From assembly GCF_000196435.1 (NCBI RefSeq), contig NC_010161.1, positions 2,555,062 through 2,619,061 of the forward strand: 64,000 nt of DNA. Direction: 5' to 3'. Both the position numbers and the translations under genes were made by a program. The notes under the pieces are model-generated. The model saw only the letters and a program-made list of their open reading frames with translations, was not told where the DNA came from and searched no databases. The number at the start of each line of letters is the position of its first letter. Position 1 is the first letter of the stretch. The stretch comes from Bartonella tribocorum CIP 105476 (GTDB lineage: Bacteria; Pseudomonadota; Alphaproteobacteria; Rhizobiales; Rhizobiaceae). Of the stretch, positions 1 through 6,864 are shown in pieces.

Positions 1-580
1 CACGGATTTTACCCCCCCAAATAAGCAAAGCATTCACCGCATCTAAAACAGCGCGCACATCTTGATGAAACGCCGCCTCATCAATCACCACAATGCCCTG
101 TAACCCCCGAATATTTTCAGGGCGGCTTGAGAGCGCTTCAATACGAAACCCAGAAGCAAAGCGCACCCGATAAGCAGAGATATATTTCGTGGAACCATCC
201 GCCCTTTGATCTGGAAATAAAAATTCCTCTACATCACCACTGTGGCTTGTGATTGCCGAAGCAAAATTGCTCACATAGCCAATAAATTCACGCCCCTTAT
301 CTTTGGTGTCACCAATATAAAAAACATTATCGCCCCCAGCCTTAACGCTCGCTGCCGCAATCAGTGTATCATCCAAAGCTTCTGCAAAAGTAATGCCGGT
401 CCGCCGCCCCTTTTCCACCAATTTTAACACAGACTTATCCTCAATCCATGCCCGTTGATGCGCCATCAAAACACCTTCCGCTAAGGGATCACTCTCTTTG
501 GGAAAAGTGCTCCTCTGCCAAATGTCAAAGTGTGCCTGATCTTCAACAGCAGGGCTTCCACCCATCTGCCCTTCAGCCAT
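1..580 (-). CDS. Mu-like phage large terminase (gp28-like), N-terminal part
   Basis: The first 193 residues of a protein whose remainder lies outside the window. The frame starts with ATG at 578-580, overlapping the end of the gp27-like gene by 8 bases. A Walker A-like segment VEKGRRTGIT lies near residue 60 and a Walker B-like VVIDEAAF near residue 170, the layout of the ATPase domain of Mu-type packaging terminases. The family uses ATP to pump phage DNA into the prohead and cuts the packaged DNA with a C-terminal nuclease, not visible here. Position directly after the DUF3486 gene matches the Mu gp27-gp28 order. The motifs are seen; the packaging role is inferred from family and context. 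The truncation is only the window edge. Confidence 0.82.
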   Translation of the reverse strand, partial: MAEGQMGGSPAVEDQAHFDIWQRSTFPKESDPLAEGVLMAHQRAWIEDKSVLKLVEKGRRTGITFAEALDDTLIAAASVKAGGDNVFYIGDTKDKGREFIGYVSNFASAITSHSGDVEEFLFPDQRADGSTKYISAYRVRFASGFRIEALSSRPENIRGLQGIVVIDEAAFHQDVRAVLDAVNALLIWGGKIR

Positions 581-1154
581 GTTTTACCCCCAACACCTGC
601 GCACGAATAGCCCGCGCACGCTCTTCTGAAAGCCCCGCCGCTGCCGCTGCAGCGTCAACCGCTTTGCTTGCTTTTTGGGTAAAATCCTTTTCTAATCTTT
701 GCCGTCTGGTGGTCGACAAATGTTCAGCCGCCAAAACCCCTTTAAGCGCATTGGCCAATTCTTGGGCTGCCTTTGGTGAAAGGCTTTTTCCACTGCTCAA
801 CGTGGAAAAAATCAGCTCTTTAATCGCGGCGGCCGTCAACAGAGTAATATTATCAGAAGCCTTGGCATCAAAGCGTTGCGAAAGGCTTGCGGCAATTTCA
901 CGGGTTTGCTCCAAGCGCCTTGACATCACAGCCAAACGCAAAGAATAACGATTAAAACTGGAAAAGGAGGGAATAGAAAAATTGAGACCCGTTTCTTTTT
1001 TTAAAGCCTTCAAAGCCGCTTTAAATTCATCATAAATGGCTTTTTGCGTCTTTTCACGCCCATTTAAAGCCTCAGCCGCCTCTGCAATAATTTGATCACA
1101 AGCTTGCGGCAATAAATCAATCGCTGTTAAGCGTCCACGCCCGACCTTGCGCAT
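573..1154 (-). CDS. Mu gp27-like protein, DUF3486 family
   Basis: A 193-residue protein beginning MRKVGRGRLTAIDLLP, the characteristic opening of the DUF3486 (Mu gp27-like) family. The rest is mostly helical, Ala/Lys/Glu rich and without membrane segments. In Mu-like phages it always sits just before the large terminase and is thought to act as a small-terminase-like packaging partner; that role is inference. The start overlaps the end of the upstream gp26-like gene by 38 bases, and its end overlaps the terminase start by 8 bases, so the three are probably translated from one late message. Confidence 0.75.
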   Translation of the reverse strand: MRKVGRGRLTAIDLLPQACDQIIAEAAEALNGREKTQKAIYDEFKAALKALKKETGLNFSIPSFSSFNRYSLRLAVMSRRLEQTREIAASLSQRFDAKASDNITLLTAAAIKELIFSTLSSGKSLSPKAAQELANALKGVLAAEHLSTTRRQRLEKDFTQKASKAVDAAAAAAGLSEERARAIRAQVLGVKHG

Positions 1155-1473
1155 CCCTCACCTCGTCTTTTATCGATGAACGTTTGGGGCGTTTAATCCC
1201 CTCAATGAAAAAGCTCCGGTCTAAATGACGTGCCCCCCGTTCCGTTAAAGCCGCAAGCAAAACAGAACCCACACATTTTAACGTAACAGCCCCTTGCTCT
1301 TCCATAAAAGCCAATTCATTCCGGACAAAATCACCATCCCGCCGGATACCGTAACTGTATAAAAGCCGCTCAATCATCGCACTCGATAAGGTTTCGCTCC
1401 GCTCACAAGCAAGCCCTTTTAAAATAATCAACCGCGCTTCTTCACGGATGATTTTATCCATATCTGCTTTCAT
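1117..1473 (-). CDS. Mu gp26-like small phage protein
   Basis: A 118-residue protein at the position of Mu gp26, between DUF2730 and DUF3486 genes. It resembles a winged-helix fold: a helical N-terminus (EEARLIILKGLA), a segment with a serine/arginine boundary near residue 45, and a C-terminal LTERGARHLDRSFFIEGIKRP that matches the 'T..G...A.G...V.G..RP' tail seen in this family. Its function in Mu is not established. ATGA-type overlap with the DUF2730 gene upstream supports co-translation. The family call rests on position plus this tail motif. Confidence 0.6.
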   Translation of the reverse strand: MKADMDKIIREEARLIILKGLACERSETLSSAMIERLLYSYGIRRDGDFVRNELAFMEEQGAVTLKCVGSVLLAALTERGARHLDRSFFIEGIKRPKRSSIKDEVRDAQGRAWTLNSD

Positions 1474-1784
1474 TTCTTGGCATTCTCCAGTAAAAATTCT
1501 TGCAAGCGCTCACCAATGGCTGCCACCGGTTGTAATTGCGCAGAAAGCGTATTGAGGCGACCATTCAATTTCTCCATATTCACTTCCAACCTCTGCAGCG
1601 CATCACGATCAGGCAAAAAATCTATCTCCGTCTCTAACTTTTGCACACGCTCTTTAAGCGCCGTGATGTCTTTCAACATTTCCCGCGCACCAGAAGAAAA
1701 ATAAGCTTTCAAAACCCCACAAATGGCAACAATGGATAACAACAAAGACAGCCAACCATTAGCCACACTAATATCTAAATTCAC
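1470..1784 (-). CDS. DUF2730 family phage protein (Mu gp25-like)
   Basis: A 104-residue protein with one N-terminal membrane segment (about residues 10-30, WLSLLLSIVAICGVLKAYF) followed by a predicted coiled coil (about residues 38-85, with KERVQKLETEI and LQRLEVNMEKLNGRLNTL). This is the DUF2730 arrangement of Mu-like phages, found between the lysis genes and the gp26/gp27/terminase genes. The function is unknown; a membrane-anchored coiled coil may take part in lysis or assembly. It overlaps the end of the Rz1-like gene by 17 bases. Confidence 0.65.
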   Translation of the reverse strand: MNLDISVANGWLSLLLSIVAICGVLKAYFSSGAREMLKDITALKERVQKLETEIDFLPDRDALQRLEVNMEKLNGRLNTLSAQLQPVAAIGERLQEFLLENAKK

Positions 1785-2064
1785 GCCCCCTCCTTGACCT
1801 CATTAAAACTGCTTTAACCGCAGCTTTTCTACGCTGTTCACAAATCAATAAAGCAGCACGATCACGGCTCCAATAATGCACCACTTCGCGCGTGTTCAAA
1901 GCATGTTCCGGCAACAAAGAAGGCTGGTGACACGCCATGCGAACAACAGGTGGCAATTCAGCCGATAAAAACGAATAAGAAAAGCTATCTCTTAGCTTGG
2001 GTGTTGAGCAAGCGCACACGCTCAAGCCCAAGACAACCGCTAGGAACAGTTGGCAAAACTGCAT
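1768..2064 (-). CDS. Rz1-like outer-membrane spanin lipoprotein
   Basis: A 98-residue protein with a short hydrophobic signal (MQFCQLFLAVVLGLSVCAC) ending in a plausible lipobox VCAC|S at residues 17-20. It begins inside the last 80 bases of the Rz-like gene in another reading frame. Rz1 proteins are outer-membrane lipoproteins that join an inner-membrane Rz partner to fuse the two membranes at the last step of lysis. Residues 35-55 are Pro-containing (LPPVVRMACHQPSLLPEH). Overlapping-frame Rz/Rz1 genes beside an endolysin are a known spanin signature. It is longer than lambda Rz1, so identity rests on lipobox plus overlap. Confidence 0.6.
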   Translation of the reverse strand: MQFCQLFLAVVLGLSVCACSTPKLRDSFSYSFLSAELPPVVRMACHQPSLLPEHALNTREVVHYWSRDRAALLICEQRRKAAVKAVLMRSRRGREFRY

Positions 2065-2338
2065 TGATCTCCTCCATTTTTGTAAGCTTTTGTTCCAAAC
2101 TAGAAATCACCGCTTGTGCTTGAAGCCCTGCTTTTTGCGCAGCCTCTCTTTGCCTCTCTTGTTCAAGCCGTGCTTGTAAAGAAATCTTGGCAATCTCCAA
2201 GCGCCAATACACATCACGCGCTTTTTCCGCCTTTAAAACTTGCGCTTTCATAAAGCCAAAAGCCGCCAACATCACACCGCCCCAAAAAAGCAAACCCAAA
2301 GACAGTTTCAAAACAGGGCTAAACATGGCGCTTATCAC
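1985..2338 (-). CDS. Rz-like inner-membrane spanin
   Basis: A 117-residue protein with an N-terminal membrane anchor (about residues 8-32, LKLSLGLLFWGGVMLAAFGF) and a long charged coiled coil (about residues 35-95, rich in Ala, Glu, Gln and Lys), ending in a Pro-containing tail. This is the layout of i-spanins (Rz), which span the periplasm and pair with an Rz1 lipoprotein. The overlapping lipoprotein frame supports the pairing. It lies directly after the holin-like gene and overlaps it by 20 bases. Confidence 0.6.
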   Translation of the reverse strand: MISAMFSPVLKLSLGLLFWGGVMLAAFGFMKAQVLKAEKARDVYWRLEIAKISLQARLEQERQREAAQKAGLQAQAVISSLEQKLTKMEEINAVLPTVPSGCLGLERVRLLNTQAKR

Positions 2339-2606
2339 TCCACCCCGTTATCTCCACCCCATCATAGACGCTGCTATGCTGCTTATGAGAATGTTTCCTA
2401 TTGGAAAAATCCAACGAACCAAAACCACGATGCACCCCCAAATTCCCAACGATAATCGCCACCATGGAAGGAATAGAAATCGCTGCCATATCAACAATAC
2501 GTGGTGCTCCCCACAAACCACCAGCAATCAGCAAAAAAATAACCCCCCAAGCAAACCAAAAGGACCACCATAAATAACGTTTCGAACCACGATAAGAGGG
2601 TTTCAT
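2319..2606 (-). CDS. Holin-like phage membrane protein
   Basis: A 95-residue protein with two strongly hydrophobic segments, about residues 12-32 (LWWSFWFAWGVIFLLIAGGLW) and 37-55 (IVDMAAISIPSMVAIIVGNL). A hydrophilic His/Lys-rich C-terminus follows. Small two-segment membrane proteins next to an endolysin are usually holins or pinholins, which permeabilise the inner membrane at a timed moment. The family is not recognised from sequence, so the role comes from context: it overlaps the endolysin gene by 4 bases and precedes the spanin pair. Confidence 0.5.
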   Translation of the reverse strand: MKPSYRGSKRYLWWSFWFAWGVIFLLIAGGLWGAPRIVDMAAISIPSMVAIIVGNLGVHRGFGSLDFSNRKHSHKQHSSVYDGVEITGWSDKRHV

Positions 2607-3184
2607 GCTTCCACCTCGCCTCCAATCCCCAAAAGCTTTTTGGCGCGGTTCAAATAGGTCAAGCGGTGCACAAGTCCATTTCTTCCCCCATTAATTGCCT
2701 TGGTAATCCCCACGACATCATCTCGATCAGCAAGCTTATTTAAGCCTTTCATCTGCCAAAACCAAACAGCCGACCAAAGGGCTGCAGGAAACTTTTCCAG
2801 CACTTGCGGAAATGCCTCACAATCAACCGCTTGTTCATCGATTAAGCGCCAAAACTTCGTAAAACGACGGTAATTATTGCGCCCCGTCAACTGGATCAAA
2901 CCACGTCCCTTAAAATGCACCCCATCACCAGGGTTGACATTACCTAAATCACGCCGCCCCTCATAAGCGCGCCCTGAGGCATATTCACGCAGGGTAAAAA
3001 AGCCATCACTCTCATGCGCACATTGGCTTAAAAAATGTGCAATACGCAAATGCGTCGTGAGTTCCCCATAAGATAAAGCTTTAGGCAACACGCGTGCCAT
3101 TTCAACAATAATAAAATCTTGGCGCGCATGATGCGTCAGTTTAGGCGCAAGGCAATGAAGAAAAGAGGCATCTATTGAAATCAT
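2603..3184 (-). CDS. Phage endolysin, glycoside hydrolase family 19 type
   Basis: A 193-residue lysozyme/chitinase-fold endolysin. FLSQCAHESDGF (about residues 51-62) carries the expected catalytic Glu of GH19 enzymes, and FKGRGLIQLTGRNNY (about 91-105) is the diagnostic GH19 signature. The family cleaves beta-1,4 glycosidic bonds; in phage lysis the substrate is peptidoglycan. There is no signal peptide, so access to the wall would need the neighbouring holin-like protein. It heads the lysis cassette (endolysin, holin-like, Rz, Rz1) just after the Mor-like activator gene, as in Mu. Confidence 0.82.
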   Translation of the reverse strand: MISIDASFLHCLAPKLTHHARQDFIIVEMARVLPKALSYGELTTHLRIAHFLSQCAHESDGFFTLREYASGRAYEGRRDLGNVNPGDGVHFKGRGLIQLTGRNNYRRFTKFWRLIDEQAVDCEAFPQVLEKFPAALWSAVWFWQMKGLNKLADRDDVVGITKAINGGRNGLVHRLTYLNRAKKLLGIGGEVEA

Positions 3185-3270
3185 AACAAACCACTCAATG
3201 AATAAAATTCATTCGCAGTTTACGAAATCTCACGCCCCCCATATAAGCCTGACACTGTCAGTCAAAACCC

Positions 3271-3678
3271 TCAATACTCATAAAACTCTGGAAATAATAA
3301 ACCTTGGGGCTCTTTTGAAGAAATTCTCTTCTTTAAGCGATAGGCTGTACGCACATGCATACCAGAAACTGCTGCTGCAGCATCTACCGACCAGCCTTTT
3401 TGCAGCGCTTGCATCATTTTTTGCCGCCGTTCAGCATCTCTACCAAGGGGGATAAGAAGGCGCACACCCGAACCATTAAAACAAAAATGGTTGATCAATT
3501 GCTCCGCCTCTTCAAACCCAACAATTTCAATCAACCAATCCGCATTCTCAAGACGCCCAGGGATATAAACTTCTCGTCCGCCAAAAGCACGCATCATATT
3601 CCATGCCGCCTCACTGCCCGCAACAGCGGCTATTTCACGCAATAAGGCAGGAAAATCGCTATAGATTTCCTCGTGCAT
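3271..3678 (-). CDS. Mor family transcription activator
   Basis: A 135-residue protein of the Mor/C activator family of Mu. The N-terminal part (about residues 10-75) corresponds to the dimerisation region, with GGREVYIPGRLE matching the conserved 'G..iYiP' core. A helix-turn-helix follows at about residues 90-115 (GWSVDAAAAVSGMHVRTAYR). Mor switches on the Mu middle promoter, which in turn allows late transcription. It lies between GemA and the lysis cassette, as in Mu, so it may activate the genes from the endolysin onward. An 86-base gap on its downstream side is the likeliest place for a middle promoter. Confidence 0.75.
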   Translation of the reverse strand: MHEEIYSDFPALLREIAAVAGSEAAWNMMRAFGGREVYIPGRLENADWLIEIVGFEEAEQLINHFCFNGSGVRLLIPLGRDAERRQKMMQALQKGWSVDAAAAVSGMHVRTAYRLKKRISSKEPQGLLFPEFYEY

Positions 3679-3684
3679 GCACGC

Positions 3685-4302
3685 TTACCCCTCGCTTTGA
3701 ACACCTTTTCGGATTTTCCGCCCCCAAACATTCATAACACGCATAAAATCGCCCCCACTCATCTCACAAAAAGCTTTACCACTCACCGCCATCACACTTT
3801 GTTGAAAAGCTGTCTCATCAAACAAGCAACCCTGATGCAAACGCTTCCATTGGGCACACAAAATGGCAATGCTTGGGTGTATTCCCCTTGAATCTTGGCG
3901 GACTTTTCCTCTCCAGTCAACCCCACCCTCACGCTGCAACCAGCTTTTCAACGCCTCAATGGCTTTTGCAGCATCATCGCTATCGCGTAAAAAGCGAATA
4001 TGATCAATCCCTGTCTGTCTTTTGACAAAGGCAAGCAATGCCTTATCACAACGCTCGCGGATAATGCCAAGATTCCACCCTGCAATCCATAAGGCTTGAA
4101 GCTTTTTGGCATATTTGCCTCTCAAAAGCTTGCCATTGACCCCACCCCCATAGGCGCGCATTTCTTGCATCACCAAGCGCTGTTCTGAAACATTCAAATC
4201 TTTTGCCGATTGCTTGCCCGTCAATCGAAAAAGCAGGGCGCGATAGGTCTCATCATCAAGACCTAACGCGCGTTTGCCCATATGAATAGCCGCTAAAGAC
4301 AT
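3685..4302 (-). CDS. GemA-like phage regulatory protein (Mu gp16 family)
   Basis: A 205-residue protein opening with MSLAAIHMGKRALGLDDETY and then LTGKQSAKDLNVSEQ, the conserved N-terminus of the GemA/gp16 family of Mu-like phages. In Mu, GemA alters host gene expression and DNA supercoiling; here the function is inferred from the family. The C-terminal third carries a second conserved block (DWRGKVRQDSRGIHPSIAILCAQWKRLHQ). The gene sits 6 bases upstream of mor and 22 bases downstream of the DUF3164 gene, the standard Mu order. Confidence 0.78.
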   Translation of the reverse strand: MSLAAIHMGKRALGLDDETYRALLFRLTGKQSAKDLNVSEQRLVMQEMRAYGGGVNGKLLRGKYAKKLQALWIAGWNLGIIRERCDKALLAFVKRQTGIDHIRFLRDSDDAAKAIEALKSWLQREGGVDWRGKVRQDSRGIHPSIAILCAQWKRLHQGCLFDETAFQQSVMAVSGKAFCEMSGGDFMRVMNVWGRKIRKGVQSEG

Positions 4303-4324
4303 GGTATCCCCTTACTAACTCCCT

Positions 4325-4948
4325 TTATGTCTTCGCCAAATCAAGCGTTACAGCCCGCCAAGGGCTTTCTAGGCTATCACGCTCATAAAAACGCACATAT
4401 TCTTTAGATGTTGTCACACGAATAGCTTCACGGATCGCCCGCATCGCCTCATTCCAGCGAGGATCATCAATATCCAAACGCAACAGCATAAAGATTTCGC
4501 CGCGATTCACCTTGCCTTCCTTATCCGTATTGAAAGCACGCGTAATAATCGCACGGATTTCAGGGCGCGCATCCGCAGACCATTCATTCAAACACTCATC
4601 AAGAAGGCTTTTGGCAATTTGCAATTGCGGTCCAAAATCAAAGCTTTCTTGTACCTGCACCTTAATACGCTGCAAACCATCAAAACTGGTGTACGTACAA
4701 TTGCCCTTTTTACCACGCCGCTCCACACCATATTCCTGCGCAAGCAAGCCATCAAAAGCACTCAAATCCGCAAGCGTATGGCTGTTAAAACGCGCAATCC
4801 TTGCCGATAATTCCTTCGCATATCCCATAACCTTACGCACCGTTTCATCCTCAAGCAAATCCGCAGGGCGGATCAGACTTACCGGCACCAAAGCCCCTTT
4901 TGCATCTCTCATATAATGCACACCTTCAAGCTCAATTTGTTTATTCAT
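4325..4948 (-). CDS. DUF3164 family Mu-like phage protein
   Basis: A 207-residue protein of the DUF3164 family common in the early region of Mu-like phages. Diagnostic stretches are MRDAKGALVPVSLIRP near the start, ERRGKKGNCTYTSFDG in the middle, and NRGEIFMLLRLDIDDPRW followed by EYVRFYERD near the end. The ATG at 4946-4948 was chosen because AGGAGG lies 9 bases upstream and conservation begins there; the frame is open for 22 more codons. Function unknown. It overlaps the preceding small gene by 8 bases. Confidence 0.75.
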   Translation of the reverse strand: MNKQIELEGVHYMRDAKGALVPVSLIRPADLLEDETVRKVMGYAKELSARIARFNSHTLADLSAFDGLLAQEYGVERRGKKGNCTYTSFDGLQRIKVQVQESFDFGPQLQIAKSLLDECLNEWSADARPEIRAIITRAFNTDKEGKVNRGEIFMLLRLDIDDPRWNEAMRAIREAIRVTTSKEYVRFYERDSLESPWRAVTLDLAKT

Positions 4949-5213
4949 CGCAAAACTCCTCCTGTGTTTCTTGAAACCGGCGAAACGGCACAACTTCACC
5001 TCGATGAGGCACACATCCCGCTTTCAATTGCCAACGACACCGCAAAAGCTCATGACCTAAAATGTGGTTATAGCCCGCAAGGCGACGCAAATACTCAGTC
5101 AATTCTCGAACATCTTGTGCATGCAAAAAAATACCATTCATCTCATACTTCAAAAAGCCAGAGCGCAAAGCAATCAAGCAATCTCTTACCATATAAGGGT
5201 TACGTTCCATCAT
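4941..5213 (-). CDS. Small hypothetical protein of the phage early operon
   Basis: A 90-residue protein, MMERNPYMVRDCLIALRSGF at its start, with no recognised motif and no membrane segment; it contains a Leu/Arg-rich middle (LTEYLRRLAGYNHILGHELLRC). It starts within an ATGA overlap with the gene before it and ends overlapping the DUF3164 start by 8 bases, so it is part of the same translated run. Purine-rich GGAGGAAG sits 6 bases upstream of its ATG. Function unknown. Confidence 0.6.
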   Translation of the reverse strand: MMERNPYMVRDCLIALRSGFLKYEMNGIFLHAQDVRELTEYLRRLAGYNHILGHELLRCRWQLKAGCVPHRGEVVPFRRFQETQEEFCDE

Positions 5214-5479
5214 TTGCTTCCTCCAAAATCCATATAAATCACACGATTGCTCTTATCTTCATCTCGATCAGAGCTGTCACACTCAGCCAAAACTTCTGCA
5301 ACTTGGCCTTCCAAAACCGCATCCGCTTCCCCCAAACGGTGAACACTCAACTCCAATTCAAGCAATAACGCCAAATCAACACACAATTTAAGCTTTTCTC
5401 CAATATCAAAACCGCATTGATAATCGTCATAAAGACCAACAAGCGTATCGGATAATTCTTTGTCGCATAAAGAGATCAT
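5210..5479 (-). CDS. Small acidic hypothetical protein of the phage early operon
   Basis: An 89-residue acidic protein (Asp/Glu-rich, starting MISLCDKELSDTLVGLYDDY) with no recognised family. The ATG at 5477-5479 overlaps the muB-like stop as ATGA and has GGAGGAA 7 bases upstream, so it is preferred over an in-frame start 30 bases further up that would lie inside muB. Acidic early proteins of transposable phages are often accessory or anti-host factors; nothing in the sequence proves that here. Confidence 0.58.
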   Translation of the reverse strand: MISLCDKELSDTLVGLYDDYQCGFDIGEKLKLCVDLALLLELELSVHRLGEADAVLEGQVAEVLAECDSSDRDEDKSNRVIYMDFGGSK

Positions 5480-6507
5480 GCCAATTCCTCCACATCGCGG
5501 TTTTTCCATGCCGCTTTGACATGTTTCAAAGTCACCTCACACCCATCTCCAAGCGCTGCCATGCGTGCTAACATCATCGTCTTATCAATCTGCCGTAAAG
5601 CCCCAGCTTTCAAACCAATCCCTGTCAAAAACTTTATTGCACCAGCATCTTCAATTCCCCAATCGTGAATGCGCGCCGCAATATCTTCGCTATAAGGCTT
5701 GCGACGCTTTAGATGCATTGCCAAGCGGCTTTTAATTTGTGCATAAGAAGGACCATTTTGACGATGAACAAGGCGCCCTGAAATCTCATCATTCCCCACC
5801 AAAGCGAGCCCTGTGCCATTGATATCAACAAAATGACGCAACTGATTAATCGCCTCATCTGTTAAATTTTGCGCTTCATCCACAATCAGCAGTGTCCCCC
5901 CACCAACACGCTCTAATCTCTTGCCAATCGCACGCGTTAAGCGGGTGGGGTTATATTCCACCACTTCCAATTCCGCTGCCATATCATTCAAAATACCATG
6001 AACACTGCGCGTATGCGGGCTTGCTGTCACAAGGTAAACATGCGGGCGGGTTGCGCGGTAATGCCGGCAGGTTTCTGTCTTACCATTGCCCGCATCAAGC
6101 GTAATCATCACCATATCACCCGTACTTTGCGCCAGTGTTAGCGTGTCAATGATTTCACAAGCTATACGGTTCTTTTGAAACGCAGGCTTTTCGGGGATCT
6201 TCTCCAAAAATCCCGCTGTTTCTTTTAAAGCCTCAACCCATTGGTGAACCTTCGCATTCTGTTTACCCAATTGCCCCGCATAACTGCCCGCATACCACTG
6301 CGAAAACGTCCCATCCGGCATGCCGATGCGCCGCGCCACTTCTGCTTTCGTCCAATCATTCATTTGTGCCAGAGCTCTTACCGAATCCACAAGCGTGTTC
6401 CATAAAGCAATATCATCACTATTGCGGTTTTGCGCTGCCCCATCGGGCTGCTTTTTTGGGCGCGCCCAAGGATTTTTTTCAACCGTTGCATTTATCGCGT
6501 ACTTCAT
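5476..6507 (-). CDS. MuB-like ATP-dependent target-DNA activator
   Basis: A 343-residue AAA+ ATPase. Residues about 50-72 form a helix-turn-helix (WTKAEVARRIGMPDGTFSQW), as at the N-terminus of Mu B. Walker A is LDAGNGKTETC (about 138-147), and Walker B with its DEAQ box is TLLIVDEAQN (about 205-214). In the family, MuB binds DNA as ATP-dependent filaments, selects the target, and stimulates the MuA transposase. It is somewhat longer than Mu B (312 residues). Unusually it is separated from the transposase gene by about 360 bases containing long direct repeats. The next gene starts in an ATGA overlap with its stop. Confidence 0.85.
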   Translation of the reverse strand: MKYAINATVEKNPWARPKKQPDGAAQNRNSDDIALWNTLVDSVRALAQMNDWTKAEVARRIGMPDGTFSQWYAGSYAGQLGKQNAKVHQWVEALKETAGFLEKIPEKPAFQKNRIACEIIDTLTLAQSTGDMVMITLDAGNGKTETCRHYRATRPHVYLVTASPHTRSVHGILNDMAAELEVVEYNPTRLTRAIGKRLERVGGGTLLIVDEAQNLTDEAINQLRHFVDINGTGLALVGNDEISGRLVHRQNGPSYAQIKSRLAMHLKRRKPYSEDIAARIHDWGIEDAGAIKFLTGIGLKAGALRQIDKTMMLARMAALGDGCEVTLKHVKAAWKNRDVEELA

Positions 6508-6539
6508 GTATATTCCCCTTTCGTATTGATTTAGATATC

Positions 6540-6568
6540 GAATGGGTAGGGCTCCAACCTACCCATTC
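6540..6568. repeat. 11-bp perfect inverted repeat between muA and muB
   Basis: GAATGGGTAGG at 6540-6550 is matched by its exact reverse complement at 6558-6568, leaving a 7-base loop. It lies about 30 bases upstream of the muB start on the transcribed strand. No U-tract follows on either side, so it does not look like a simple terminator. It could be an RNA processing hairpin or a protein-binding site. Confidence 0.6.
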
Positions 6569-6578
6569 ATTTTGCTCC

Positions 6579-6612
6579 TCAAGCCGTACGCGATACAAAA
6601 TCGGCTTCCTTG
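6579..6612. repeat. 34-bp direct repeat, copy 1 (muA-muB gap)
   Basis: A 34-base unit starting TCAAGCCGTACGCGATAC and ending AATCGGCTTCCTTG. It recurs at 6764-6797 with a single mismatch (G to C inside TACGCGATAC). Each unit also contains the inverted pair AAGCCG/CGGCTT, so it can fold on itself. See copy 2 and the related finding. Confidence 0.85.
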
Positions 6613-6763
6613 AAAATCCCCCTCTCCTTTTGGGAAAGTTGAATCACTCCATGTTCCTCACCTGGTCAGGCAAAGGCATCTGAAGATTTGCCTAAAAATT
6701 TGATCGTATTGATTGAAAGATTGAAAGGATTAAGACTCCTCCCCCCTTTCTTTAATAAACGCT

Positions 6764-6797
6764 TCAAGCCGTACGCCATACAAAATCGGCTTCCTTG
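6764..6797. repeat. 34-bp direct repeat, copy 2 (muA-muB gap)
   Basis: Second copy of the unit at 6579-6612, 185 bases away, 33 of 34 positions identical. Between and after the copies the plus strand is rich in C/T runs (for example around 6736-6750 and 6800-6870). The 6508-6864 gap has no gene and would be transcribed within the early operon between transposase and muB. Confidence 0.85.
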
Positions 6798-6864
6798 TCC
6801 CCCCTTTCCTTCCTTCTCCCCTTTTCTTGTGAGAATTCTTGGCAAATCCCCCCCCTTTCCTTTC

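Noticed and set aside
2187..2573. 128-residue plus-strand open frame in the prophage
   Set aside because: It is antisense to the holin-like and spanin genes, with Pro/Asn-rich shadow composition and no ribosome site.
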